Shown here: one piece after another, positions 23,400-34,516 of the stretch | How positions within the stretch are numbered: the stretch's first letter is position 1 | Layout of the letters: every line of letters begins with the position of its first letter | Assembly: GCA_030280995.1 (NCBI GenBank) | Contig: JASXTE010000005.1 | Location: 37,917,203-37,981,202 of the forward strand | DNA length: 64,000 nucleotides | Origin: Hemileia vastatrix | Lineage: Eukaryota > Basidiomycota > Pucciniomycetes > Pucciniales > Zaghouaniaceae | Reading direction: 5' to 3' | Translations under genes and position numbers: made by a program | The notes under the pieces: model-generated | Told to the model about the DNA's origin: nothing | The model's input: only the letters and a program-made list of their open reading frames with translations | Database searches by the model: none

Positions 23400-23990
23400 T
23401 GAAATTTTGTTTATCACTTCCCCATTCCCCTAAATTCCACGCTCCAAACCCCTCTCCCACCTCCCCAAAACCCTTGTACAAAGCCCCCCTCCAACCTATT
23501 CACATCCCCTTTTAAACCCCTCCAAACCCCCTTCCAAACCTGCCTTCAATCTGCCCCAAACCCCCCTCCAAACCCCCCTCCAAATCCCCCTCCAAACCCC
23601 TCTCCAAATCCCCCTCCAAACCCCCCCTTCAATCCCCCCAAATCCCCTCCAACCCCCCCCCCAACCCCCCCTTCAATCCACCTCTATTCCCCCCCTCCAA
23701 ACCCCCCCTAACCTCCCCCTACCCCCCCCACTCCAAACCTCCCCCTACCCCCCCACTCCAAACCCCCTCAAAACCCCCCTACCCCCCCCCCCTCAATTTT
23801 CCTTAACGATTCGCTAACGAATTGTTAAGTTAATGAACGATTTGTTAGCGAATTGTTAAGGAACATTGAGGGGGGGTAGGGGGGTTTTAAGGGGGATAGG
23901 AGGGAGGTTAGGAACAGATTGAAGGGGGGTTGGAGGGGGGTTTGATGGGGATTTGGAGGGGGGTTGGAGAGGAATGAGGGGAGGAAATGA
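23400..23990. repeat. C-rich/G-rich foldback repeat
   Basis: The left arm (23400-23795) is a degenerate CCCCCTCCAAA minisatellite; the right arm (23865-23990) is its G-rich complement. They meet at the core 23798-23874, where TTAACGATTCGCTAACGAA and its near complement face each other. On one strand this can form a large hairpin; the G-rich arm can also form G-quadruplexes. Reading frames here (both strands) are composition artefacts. It lies inside Harbinger copy 1 between the TET-like gene and the transposase. Confidence 0.8.
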
Positions 23991-24264
23991 GGACACCAAC
24001 AAGGGTGAGAAAGGAAGAGATGAGACCAAAGATGGAGAAAAAGAAGGTTAGAGTGAGCCAGGAGGAAGGAATAAGGCAGCCAAAGGGGGGAAAAGGGGGA
24101 TGTATCCATTATAAGGAGAGGGTAAAGGTGGGAAAAAGCCCAGGCCAAGGGGGGATAAAGAATAGGATAAATGAGAGAAAAGAGGGAGAGAGAGAGAGAA
24201 AAAAAAAGGGTTAATTTTACCTATAAATTTAAAAAAAACCACTTACAAAAAAAAAAAAAAAACC

Positions 24265-25066
24265 TGTCACACACCACGTGACACTCGAGGCAAAAGCAGC
24301 TCATTAAATCAATGATAAGGGGCTCAAATCATACTTGAAGCACAGAAATCAATTCTCCATAGCAACTGCAACTTTCCTTTGTGTACTCGCTATTCAACCG
24401 TGCTAGTCTAAACTCTAAATCTAAATTAGTCAATTTCTCAATAGTGTGTCTTAGTCTTTTTCTCAATAAGCAATGCACAGCGCAATAATAAATATAATAG
24501 TACATTAAAAGGTTTATGAAATGTCTGTGGGTTATTAAGGGGTAGTGAGCATGGACGGAATGGTTAGTGAAGGATTAAGGGGTTAACGGATGTTAGTGAG
24601 GAGGGTCCAGGTGTAATGGATATATTTTAAATGGTTTGTGGTGTGCGGAATAGTGGATGGGTATGAGGTCAATGCGAGGAGGAGTAAAGGATATAAAAAG
24701 GGTTGGGTTTTTTGTTCGATATTCCTTAGAATTAAATTATAAAACTTATTTATAGTTAATAGTGGTAAAACTCTAAAGTGAAAATCATTATTATTGTATC
24801 TTTCTTTCATTTCTCAATAATCACTTCTAAATCCTAAATCTTGATTGTTGAGTTTCCAACCCTTTGTGAGATTGTACAAATTTTAATATTACCTTTCAAA
24901 CTATATTAGGATTCTTCTCGAACATATCTCGAAGCAGTAGATCTTCCTTTGAGTCATCTTCAAATCACTTCCTCGAACCATCCCTCTGTGCTTTGAAGAA
25001 GTATCTAAACCTTTCATCTCACTTGCAGGAACATCCTTGACCTTGTGCGTAGGTTGTCCGGTGACA
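24265..25066 (+). repeat. Gypsy-2 5' LTR
   Basis: Starts TGTCACACACCACGTG and ends GTTGTCCGGTGACA. A TATAAAAAGGG box lies near 24693. Almost identical to 31820-32622. Confidence 0.92.
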
Positions 25067-25143
25067 GTATAATTTAATTCTCCATAGTTCTCATTCTTTG
25101 CAGTACTAAGTCCCTTTTCAGGTGTTTTCTCTAAATCCTCAAA

Positions 25144-26297
25144 ATGGCACCTGTTCAACGCACTCCTCCTACAGGCGCTACTACTAGAGCTCGCGCCAGA
25201 GGCAGGCCAACAGCCACACGGCCTGTGTCCTCCACTCACTCCTTGGAGCCACTCGACCTTAGGGAACGGAAACATTCAGTCCAATCTGTAGAAGACATCC
25301 CACAAGATTTTGATGATTCTAGTGATGATGAAGAAGGAGAGGATACAATGCACAAGGCACCATCTGCCCCTGCTAACCACCCTTCTGGTCACCCTTCAGA
25401 GCCTGGACCATCTAATACTCTGGAAGATTTCATGAGACTTTCATGAAGACTCTTTCAACTTCAACATCTTCAGAGGGATCTAAATTCAAAACTCCCTCTA
25501 TGAAATCTCCTGATAAATTCTATGGAGAACATCCAGACAGATTGCGGCCCTTCTTGAAAACCTGCAAGCTCCTGTTCCATAATGACCCTCAAACCTTCAA
25601 TAACGACCGATCAAAGGTTGTTTATGCTTCTTCATTTCTGGCCGGAAAAGCAGCAAGATGGTTCGAACCTTATCTTCTCATGCTCTCTTCAACCAAAACC
25701 CATTTACTTATTAATAATTGGGAAAAGTTCGAAGACCAACTCTTCACGTTGTTTGGTGACCCTAATGAAACTGACAAAGCAGAAATTGAACTTGATTTTC
25801 TTTGCATGAGTGATAATGGTAAAGCCTCTGAATATATCTCGAACTTCAGAGCGCTTCAAACTCGAGTAGGTTGGAATGATGCTGCTCTCAAGTATCATTT
25901 CAAAAAGGGACTTCCTTCGAGGATTCTGGATCAATTAAATCTTCATGGTCAGAAAATGACTACTTTAACGGATTTAATGGATCAAACCCTCGAACTTGAC
26001 GGCGTTTACCAAGGACAACTGAAACTTTGTTGATACGCCAACAAATCTCAAGGCCTAAATTTTAAGTCAGGACCTTCTTCTCACCCACAAAAAACTCAAT
26101 CCCCCTCGACTAAATCCAAACCCAACAAGGGAAAGGACAAGCCTCGACCGAAAAGCTCAACCCCAGGTGATATCAGCAAAGTACTGGATCCTAAAGGGGA
26201 ACTTAAAGAGGCTGAGAAGAAGAGGCGAGCAGATAATGGGTTATGTATGTATTGTGGGGGTAAGCACAAGCTGGAAGATTGTGTAAAATTGAAGTAA
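25144..26297 (+). pseudogene. Gypsy-2 gag
   Basis: A 100-residue N-terminal frame (25144-25446, MAPVQRTPPTGATTRARARG, basic then acidic) overlaps by ATGA with the main gag frame beginning at 25443 (-1 frame). The main frame has the typical Retrotrans_gag core (YGEHPDRLRPFLKTCKLLF, SFLAGKAARWFEPYL, NWEKFEDQLFTLFGDPNE). A TGA at 26031 precedes a basic linker and a zinc knuckle CMYCGGKHKLEDC (26246-26284). A TAA ends the frame at 26297. Gag forms the particle shell and binds RNA. The ATGA overlap may be a small indel or a genuine stop-start arrangement. Confidence 0.8.
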
Positions 26298-26319
26298 AGA
26301 GAAGGTACTAGTTTGAAGT

Positions 26320-26385
26320 CAAAAAACTAGTAGATAGTTTACTTGTGTGCAAAGAAAACTAGTAGATAGTTTACTTGTGTGAAAA
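26320..26385 (+). repeat. Short tandem duplication in Gypsy-2
   Basis: AACTAGTAGATAGTTTACTT is present twice, about 30 bases apart, between the gag zinc knuckle and the protease. It adds to the frame disruption there. Confidence 0.7.
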
Positions 26386-26454
26386 GCAAACTATTTTATC
26401 TCTCCCAGCGCACAGAACCTCCATGTCTTAAGGACTGGAGTTGCCTTAAACCAC

Positions 26455-29400
26455 TTGAGATTCATTCTTTTTAAGGAGGATACCCCTTTCAGTTGTCTTA
26501 TAGACTCTGGAGCTTCAATTTCTTTTGTCAGTTTATCTTTTTCAGAGAAGTTACAGCTGACATTTACAGATATCGATCAAACTCCAATTTACTTGGTCAA
26601 ATCAGAGGAACCCAGATATTGGGTCAGTAAGAAAGTTTTATGGGTTTTCAACTTTCCGAATTTCCCCCCCTTCGAGTGGGAATTATCAGTCTTGGAAACC
26701 CGATTGATGGACGATACCATTCTTGGCCATGACTTTTTAACACATTGGAATCCTGAAATTGATTGGAAAAGGGGATTGATCACCCCACGGACTAAGTATA
26801 TTTCTTATTCTTCAATGCATGTCAATAGGGACCTAAACAACCCGCCTGACAATGTCCTGCTAGAGGACAAATCTCTGCCAGATGACTTGCAAGCATCTGA
26901 TCTTTCTTTAAATGAGCAATTGGCTAACCCTTCTAGCTCGATGACTTCACTCAAAGAGGATTTAAATTGCCTCAAAGTAATCAAATTATGCTCTCTCAAT
27001 TCTGGTCTTCCCTCAACAGATTCTCTCGAAGATGATGAGGACAACCAAATCGACGTTGAAGCCATTAAATTGACTCTACCAGAAATCTATCATGATTTCC
27101 TCGATGTTTTTTCAATTTGCAAGGCCAATAAGTTACCACCTCATCAACCCTACGACCATCAGATAGAGTTAATAGGTCCAGTACCTCCAGCAGGTCCTGT
27201 CTATTCCTTGTCAAAGGACGAATCTTAAGTTCTTTGAGACTACATTGCAGAGAATGTAGCCAAAGGTTTCATCAGAGCCAGTAAATCTCCAACCAGCTCC
27301 CCTGTCCTCTTTGTAAAAAATAAGGATGGTAGTCTTAGGTTGTGTGTTGACTATAGAAAGCTCAACACAGTCACTAAGAAGAATGCATATCCTGTTCCTC
27401 CTATGTCATTGCTTCTTACCCTTTTTAGTGGTGCTAATTTCTTTTCTAAAATTGATCTTAGAGGCGCTTACAATCTTATTTGCATTGCGGAAGGTCATGA
27501 ACCACTGACTGAAATGCGCACTAGATTTGGTAGTTTTGAATATTTAGTTATGCCTTTTGGATTATGTAACGCACCATCTACTTTTCAAACTTTTGTTAAT
27601 GACATCTTTCAAGATGTTGTTGAACAATTTGTTGTCGTCTACTTAGAAAATATTTTAATTTTCTCAAAGAAACTAGATGAACATATTCATCATGTTTGAC
27701 AGGTTCTAAATCCCCTTTGAGATCACGGTCTCTACGCCAAGCACAATAAATGCAAATTCCATCTCAAATCTATTGATTTTTTGGGGCTTATGTTGTCCAC
27801 TGATGGTTTAGTCATGGACGACAAAAAGGTCCAAAAAGTCCTGGAATGGCCTGAGCCCAAAACCATTAAATCCCTCCAGGGATTTTTGGTTTTTGCAAAT
27901 TTCTATAGAATATTTATTAAAAATTACTCTAAAACTATTTCCAATCTTACTTCTCTTCTTAGAAAAGATATTCCTTTTGTTTTTACTTCCACAGAACAAA
28001 AGGAATTTGAAGCATTGAAGACGGCGTTCACCACAGCTCCAATTCTTCGACACTTTGATCCTTCTGCTTTGACAATAGTCAAGACGGATGTGAGCGATTA
28101 TGCTATTGCAGGGGTCATTTCTCAATTGAATCCGGAAACAAAACTGTTTCATCCTGTTGCTTTTGAGTCACGCAAACTCATTGCAGCAGAATTAAATTAT
28201 GAAATTCATGACAAAGAGCTTTTAGCTATTATTCATTCTCTTAAAAAATGGTGCTCTTTTCTTCTCAGCTTAGATAGTCCTTTTCAAATTTTAACAGACC
28301 ATAATTCTTTGAAATACTTTATGTCTTCCAAAGTGTTAACCAGGCGTCAAGCCAGGTGGGCTGAATTTCTGTCTGAATTTCATTTTTCTATTTCCTATCT
28401 CCCAGGTAAGAACTGCATTGTCCCAGATATCTTGTCACGTTGGGCCAACGTTTACCCACAGCAGGGGGGCGCATTTGCTGACAAAAAACCAGCAAATGTG
28501 AAATCAATATTCAACGAATCAATGTTAACGACTCAACAAGTTAATTCAATGACAATTCTATCGTTTCAAAATCCACTATTCAACATCCTCAAAGCTCAGT
28601 CAAAGGACAATTATTGTTTAGGGTTAAAAGACAAAATACTCTCGAAGCAAGGGGCCAAAAGATTTAGTATTGAATAAGGTCTATTAGTCTTCGAAGGTAG
28701 AGTAGTCATACCCAACAACAATGAGATAAAATTATGGATTTTCAATAGTCAACATGATTCTCCATTAGCTGGTCATTTTGGGGTTGATAAAACCTACCAG
28801 TTAATAGCGAGGGATTTCTTCTGGCCAGGTATGACCAGGGAAATCAAGGCCTATATAAAAGCTTGTTACAAATGTAATAGGAATAAGGCTCCCTGTCACC
28901 AGAAGTATGGGTTGCTTCAACCACTTCCTATTTTCTCTAAACCTTGGGAATCTTTATTGATGGATTTTATTTCTCAACTTCCTCTTTCTAATAATTTTGA
29001 TGCTATATTAGTAATAGTAGATAGACTTTCAAAAATGTCTATTTTTATTAAAACCACTACTACTGCTACAGCAGAAGATTTGTCAAAATTGTTTCTAGAA
29101 TATGTATTTTCCAAACATGGCTTACCTAATGATATTATTTCAGATAGAGGCTCATTGTTTGTATCCACATTCTGGACTCAACTGTGTCGACAACTCAATA
29201 TCACGAGGAACCTCTCCACAGCCTATCACCCTGAAACCGATGGGCAAACAGAAAGGGTCAACCAAATCCTCAAACAATACCTTTGAATGTATGTCAGTTA
29301 CCAACAAGACGATTGGACCACATGGTTACCATTGGCCGAATTTGCTTATAATAACTCGACTCATTCTTCAACACAACAATCTCCTTTTGAAACTGTTTAT

Positions 29401-30009
29401 GGAAGACATCCTCAATTCAATTCAATCCATGTAGGAACTAATCATCCTGCGGGACATTATCTTCGAACCATATCACGACTCCAAGTGGAACTTAAATCAA
29501 ATTTGGAATTAGCGGTTTGAAGGTACAAGGAACAGGCCGACAAACATCGACAAACTGCTCCTTCTTTTAAACCAGGCAACAAGGTATGGCTTGACACACA
29601 AAATATTTGAACTACTCGACCATCAAAGAAACTTGTTGAAAAACGCTTGGGGCCATTCAAAATTGACTCTGAAGTCTCTAAAACTGCATTTTGACTCAAG
29701 CTACCTCCTAAATGGCAGGCTATTCACCCTGTTTTTCATGTATCTCTCCTGGAACGGGCTCGAGAAACATACCCGGGCAAGAACCAACCTCCTCCGGAAC
29801 CGGTTGAAGTAGAAGACCATCTAGAGTGGGAAGTAAGCCGTATCCTTGATTCAAGAATGCGCAAGGGGAAACTTCAATACCTTGTGGAATGGGAAGGCTT
29901 CCTCGATGACTCAGACAAAACATCCTGGGAACCAGCCATCAATGTTTCTAACGCCCCTGAACTCCTAAAATCTTTTCATCTTAAATATCCTTTAAAACCA
30001 AAACCTTAA
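26455..30009 (+). pseudogene. Gypsy-2 pol: protease, RT, RNase H, integrase, chromodomain
   Basis: Protease: CLIDSGASISFVS (about 26494-26532). [22 protein letters not shown] (27322-27381), [13 protein letters not shown] and [20 protein letters not shown] (27526-27585). The catalytic box reads [11 protein letters not shown], so both aspartates of YxDD are gone. RNase H: TDVSDYAIAGVISQL (28084-28128), DKELLAIIHSL and DHNSLKYF. Integrase: GHFGVDKTYQLI with CYKCNRNK for zinc, then MDFISQLP, IISDRGSLFVSTFW and HPETDGQTERVNQ, all catalytic residues kept. Chromodomain about 29830-29990 (WEVSRILDSR, YLVEWEGF, SWEP), which would steer integration to marked chromatin. Stops: TGA at 27235, 27697, 27718, 29284, 29518, 29608 and 29692; TAA at 27226 and 28675. 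Confidence 0.9.
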
Positions 30010-30731
30010 AACTCTCTTTTTTTTTTCTTCTTTCTTTCTTCTCTGTTCTTTTTTTCTTTTAAAATCTAAAACATCTTTACTTCTAAAAAATTCTTTTGTT
30101 TTCTTCTTTATTCTTTTTCTTTTTAAAATTTTTCAACTTTCTTTTAAAAAATAAATTAAATTAAATTAAAATAAAATAAAAATTAAATTAAATTAAAATA
30201 AACTAAAATTAAATTAAAATAAAATAAAATAAAACCAAATTAAAATAAAATAAAATAAAACAAATAAAAATAAGAAAATTTTCTTCTCAATTTTCTATAT
30301 ACATTCTTTCTTTAAAATTTTCTTTTCCTCGAACTATCAAAATTCTTCACAAACATTACACGACCATCTTTTTCGAACTTCACTTTAACTTCTAAATCAC
30401 TCTTTTAAATTCTTTGAAACAAATTACTTTTTTCTTTCAAAATCCTCTTAAAATTTTTATTTCTTCTTTTCCTTTTCTTTCTTTTCTTTTTTCAAATAAC
30501 TAAAATCCCTCAAATCTTCAATTAACAAACTTAAATAACAAATTTTTTTCTTTTCATTAAATTTTCTTTACAACAAATTTTTTCAATCAACTATTTTTTT
30601 CTCTTCTTCTTCTTTCTTCTCTCATTCAAATCTTATAAAAATAAATATTAAAATTCTAAATAAAATAACAAAATGAAATAACTAAATACAAATTGTTTCT
30701 ACATTCCTTTTTCTTCTTTTCTCTTTTCATT
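30010..30731 (+). other. Low-complexity spacer of Gypsy-2
   Basis: T- and C-rich runs, then a simple A/T array of AAATTAAAATAAAAT type at 30150-30270. No gene. It separates pol from the antisense gene. Confidence 0.7.
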
Positions 30732-31709
30732 TTAAATTTTCTCTTTTATCTTCTCCCAAACCAATCCCTTCATCTTCTCCAAAATTTCCCTTATCTCCTT
30801 TCTATATTTTTCAAAATTCTCCCCCTCTCCTACCGGAATCAATTCCCCAAGTTCAAGTAGCTCCTTGGCTATGTCGAAGGAAGCGGCATCAACAATTTTA
30901 TTGATCTCGCTGCTCAAGTCTTCAATAAATTTTGCTCGTCGAACCTGACGAGGCTTCTTCGACCATACTTGATTGAGGGTTTCTTCGTTTTCCTCCCTCA
31001 AGGTAACAGTCGGTAACCTATCCTCCACCGACACTGCCACTTCCACAGCAGTGGGTTCCACAAGGGTTGCTTCCACCGTAGGGACTTCGATGATGACATC
31101 TGAATTCTAAAACAGGATCATCAGTAATTAAATTTATGAATTATAAAAAAGTGAACTTACTTTGAAGATTGGGTCAGCCTCCAAAAATAATATAGGAGTG
31201 ACCTTCTCTGCCACCTCCCTCTCCTCTTGGTCATCTTCAATGACCACCCGTTGTTTTTTCGGGGTTTTCCTCGAGATGGGAATTTCTTCTTTCTCGTTGA
31301 CCAATTTGTCGACTTCCTCTTTGACGGCCCGCCTCTTGCTTGCATCCCTAGTCACCCAGGTTGTCACATCATCCTCAACTTCCTCCTCATTCTCCCCCAC
31401 CGATTGATTGTCCCCAATGGACACATCCCAAATTTCCTCAACTACTTCCTTCGTTTTGGGGATCACCCAATACTTCGTCTTAGTAAACCGACTCTCAATG
31501 TTGGCATTCTTTGCTAAGGCGTCACACGCCACCCTTTTCCATCGGCAAAACTCGCACTTCTGGTGAGGCCCTCGTGTCGCCGTGCTCTCCATGCAAAAAT
31601 ACTCCATTGACTCGCAGGCCGTGAAAGTCTTCAAAAATTGTTGTGTAACAACACCCCCATCCGCTTTAGGGTGTGGAGGCGTGGGAGTCGGTGTAGGAAA
31701 TTCCGTCAT
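30732..31709 (-). CDS. Spliced antisense gene carried by Gypsy-2, unknown function
   Basis: Exon 1 runs from ATG 31709 to 31161 and exon 2 from 31106 to the stop at 30732. The 54-base intron has GTAAGT..TTTTAG ends and is in phase, giving about 307 residues with no internal stop. The N-terminus is proline-rich. CEFCRWKRVAC (around residue 53) has the CX2CX6C spacing of half a Zn2Cys6 cluster, with other cysteines just upstream. The middle is acidic and then basic (RKTPKKQRVV), followed by a helical, charged C-terminus (EINKIVDAASFDIAKELLEL). I do not recognise the family. It lies antisense between pol and the 3' LTR and is intact while pol is ruined. A nuclear or nucleic-acid-binding role is inference from composition only. 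Confidence 0.68.
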
Positions 31710-31819
31710 AGTGAGTTAAAAAAAATAATAATAATAATAATTAAATAAAGAGGAAGGAAAATTAGTGTGAGAAATATGTCTTACGCTCAACGGAGCTCGC
31801 ATTCTTATACCCGGGCATC

Positions 31820-32622
31820 TGTCATGCGCCACGTGACACTCGAGGCAAAAGCAGCTCATTAAATCAATAATAAGGGGCTCAAATCCATACTCGAAGCGCA
31901 GAAATCAATTCTCCATAGCAACTGCAACTTTCCTTTGTGTACTCGCTATTCAACCGCGCTAGTCTAAACTCTAAATCTAAATTAGTCAATTTCTCAATAG
32001 TGTGTCTTAGTCTTTTTCTCAATAAGCAACGCACAGCGCAATAATAAATATAATAGTACATTAAAAGGTTTATGAAATGTCTGTGGGTTATTAAGGGGTA
32101 GTGAGCATGGACGGAATGGTTAGTGAAGGATTAAGGGGTTAACGGATGTTAGTGAGGAGGGTCAAGGTGTAATGGATATATTTTAAATGGTTTGTGGTGT
32201 GCGGAATAGTGGATGGGTATGAGGTCAATGCGAGGAGGAGTAAAGGATATAAAAAGGGTTGGGTTTTTGGTTCGATATTCCTTAGAATTAAATTATAAAA
32301 CGTATTTATAGTTAATAGTGGTAAAACTCTAAAGTGAAAATCATTATTATTGTATCTTTCTTTCATTTCTCAATAATCACTTCTAAATCCTAAATCTTGA
32401 TTGTTGAGTTTCCAACCCTTTGTGAGATTGTAACAATTTTAATATTACCTTTCAAACTATATGAAGATTCTTCTCGAACATATCTCAAAGCAGTAGATCT
32501 TCCTTCAAGTCATCTTTGAATCACTTCCTCAAACCATCGCTCTGTGCTTCGAAGAAGTATCTAAACCTTTCATCTCACTTGCAGGAACATCCTCGACCTT
32601 GTGCGTAGGTCGTCCGGTGACA
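31820..32622 (+). repeat. Gypsy-2 3' LTR
   Basis: Starts TGTCATGCGCCACGTG, ends GTCGTCCGGTGACA. Small substitutions against the 5' LTR, several of them C/T or G/A. Confidence 0.92.
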
Positions 32623-32922
32623 AAACCCAAAAAACCAAAAAAAAATAATTAGCAAAAAATTAAGTAAAAAAGATAAAATGACTTACCTGGAGAGATGAGT
32701 TGAGAAAAAAGAAATATAAGTGAAATTGTTTGAGTGATGTAGGAAGAGAGGAGAAAACGGATATGAGTGAAGAAAAAAAAGAGAGTGACTGAAAAAATAT
32801 GTGTTTGCTGAAAATATGCAATTTCATGTTGAGTTGATGAAAGAAAACACAGAGAGATAAAAAAAAAAGACTTTAACAGCAAATTCAAAAACCAAAAAAA
32901 TATGCAAAAAAATTTACCATTC

Positions 32923-34242
32923 TCAGTGAATAAGACATGCAAATTGATCATTTGAAGAGAATGAAAAAAAAATAAAATAAAATTGCGTTGAAAAATGTTG
33001 GAGTGTTATTGGGAGAATTTTTGCCCTTATACTAGTTGATTGAGAAATAAAAGTGTTAGATATAGTTGGAGGTGAATCAACTTGTTCATCTTCATACAGC
33101 TCTAACCATTGATCTTTGAGGTTAGCAAGTAGGTTATGAAGTATAGTGCAACACAGAATCCAGTTGATCACCGCCTCCATTTCAGATTTATTTCTAAGAG
33201 GACTTCTTAATTCCCTTAAACTAGAAAAATGGCCTTTCAAGATTCCAATAGAATGTTCAATACGGACTCTTGACTTTACCAAATGATTGTTGAACTTGGA
33301 ATTTTGACTGTCTTCTGAAGCTGCTCCCCAAAAAGCAGCAAGTACATGCTTTCCATTCGCATAAGCAGAATCTGCAAGAAGATACTGATCTTCATCAAAG
33401 AATTTTTCAGGTTCATTTGAAATTTGCATTCTTTGGAAGACGTAGGAGTCATGACATGAGCCAGGATAGCCAGCAAAGAATGATATAAATTTTTTGTTTA
33501 CGTCACATATAAGCTGAACTGAAATTGAATATCTATAAAGAAGATATGTTTGTTTGTGTTAGTTTCAAAGAGAATGAAAGGTGTTAAAAATAATCTACCT
33601 CTTTTTACGGTCAAAGTAATTGTTTCCACCTTGAGCAGGTTTCTGGCTCAAAGGAATAGCAGTACCATCAACAAAACCAATACATCCTGGGAAGCCCTCT
33701 GCTTGCATAACCTGAGATTATTCAAGTCGCTCTTCTTTTGTTGGCCAGGTGAGAAGTTGAGATTCTAAGGAGTTGATGGCAGTGATAAATTGTTTGGTAT
33801 AAGTGTTAACTGAACCATACCCTAAATCAAAGACATTTTCTAAACGTTTCAAAGCAGCTCCATTACCATTTGAACCCAAATGACATAGTGTGATGGCCAA
33901 TTGAATTGAAGGATGTTGTTGTTCTTTTTGAGAATTATTGTGAAATATAGTATGATCCTGAATAAGCTCAAGAAATTTAAGGAAAAATTCCTGAGAAGTT
34001 CTGAACAGCTGTCTAAATCTGGGTGTAGATAGGTTAAGAAGTGTTTGGATGGTGTACTTGGGGGTATGAAGTACTTGAGGCTTTCTGGGAAGAAGGTAAC
34101 TTTTCGTGGCCATTTTTTATAAAAAGACAAAATCTTTTTCTAGATCAGAATCAAAATCGGAATCAGAGTCCAAGAGCAGTTCAAGAGCCATGAAAGTCAT
34201 TGCTTTATGTAATTTATCTCGATTTGAAAGTGAGGAAGGCAT
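32923..34242 (-). pseudogene. PIF/Harbinger DDE_4 transposase (copy 1), nearly complete
   Basis: Start MPSSLSNRDKLHKAM at ATG 34242. A TAA at 34119-34117 interrupts the N-terminal region. An HTH-like segment follows (QLAITLCHLGSNGNGAALKR, then FDLGYGSVNTYTKQFI), then a second TAA near 33720. The catalytic core is complete: GFVDGTAIPLSQKP (first D, about 33690-33645), LLADSAYANGKHV (second D, about 33372-33334) and VRIEHSIGILKGHF (the E, about 33271-33230). A GT..AG intron (about 33598-33536) splits the core after NYFDRKK. The enzyme cuts and pastes the element at 3-bp targets. Only two nonsense codons separate it from an open frame, so it died recently relative to the other copies. Confidence 0.87.
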
Positions 34243-34465
34243 AACTCTTATATGATATGATATGAAGATGTAAATGATGTATGATGTTTTGAGTTATGAA
34301 GTGTTATGCTGCGGAGTGCTGCATATGAGTGGGATGATGCTGACAAATCAGTGAAATGGGACTTGATGGTGAAATCAGCACTTTTGGTTGAGAAAGTGCG
34401 GATTTGAGTGAAATAAGTGACTTTTTTCACTTTTGAAATCCACCAGTATTGGGGCTAGTGTGTTT

Positions 34466-34516
34466 TGGAAATCCGCACTTAGATAAGTGCGGATTTTCCA
34501 GAACTGACACCCCCTA
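34466..34516 (-). repeat. Right terminal inverted repeat, Harbinger copy 1
   Basis: Complement of 6675-6725. It carries the perfect hairpin CCGCACTTAGATAAGTGCGG at 34473-34492. ATT follows at 34517-34519. Confidence 0.88.

Larger units (their letters stand above)
24265..32622 (+). mobile_element. Gypsy-2, chromovirus-type LTR retrotransposon
   Basis: LTRs 24265-25066 and 31820-32622, TG..CA ends, target duplication AAACC (24260-24264 and 32623-32627). The order gag, protease, RT, RNase H, integrase and a C-terminal chromodomain makes it a chromovirus. A separate spliced gene runs antisense between pol and the 3' LTR (30732-31709). Pol is littered with stops, mostly TGA where arginine is expected. 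No TGG primer site follows the 5' LTR, so a self-priming mechanism is possible but unproven. It interrupts Harbinger copy 1. Confidence 0.93.
6675..34516 (+). mobile_element. Harbinger-TET element, copy 1 (interrupted by two gypsy elements)
   Basis: Termini are AGGGGGTGTC at 6675 and its complement GACACCCCCT ending at 34516, flanked by ATT at 6672-6674 and 34517-34519, a 3-bp duplication. Removing Gypsy-1 (7245-20106) and Gypsy-2 (24265-32622) leaves about 6.6 kb with three genes: SANT/coiled-coil (+), TET-like oxygenase (-) and DDE_4 transposase (-). The nesting is supported inside the element too: flanks of Gypsy-1 rejoin in frame in the SANT gene, and flanks of Gypsy-2 rejoin into a tract matching 56870-57130 of copy 2. 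Short TIR, 3-bp duplication, transposase type and second DNA-binding gene all fit the PIF/Harbinger superfamily; the oxygenase is extra. Confidence 0.88.

Noticed and set aside
23825..24242. Overlapping long frames on both strands with proline/leucine or glycine/arginine-rich products.
   Set aside because: They follow from the C-rich/G-rich foldback and purine-rich tract; low complexity and no domain.
25144..30009. TGA read as a sense codon, given its frequency in Gypsy-2.
   Set aside because: TAA also interrupts the same frame, and TAP42 and VMA1 read well with the standard code and do not use TGA internally.
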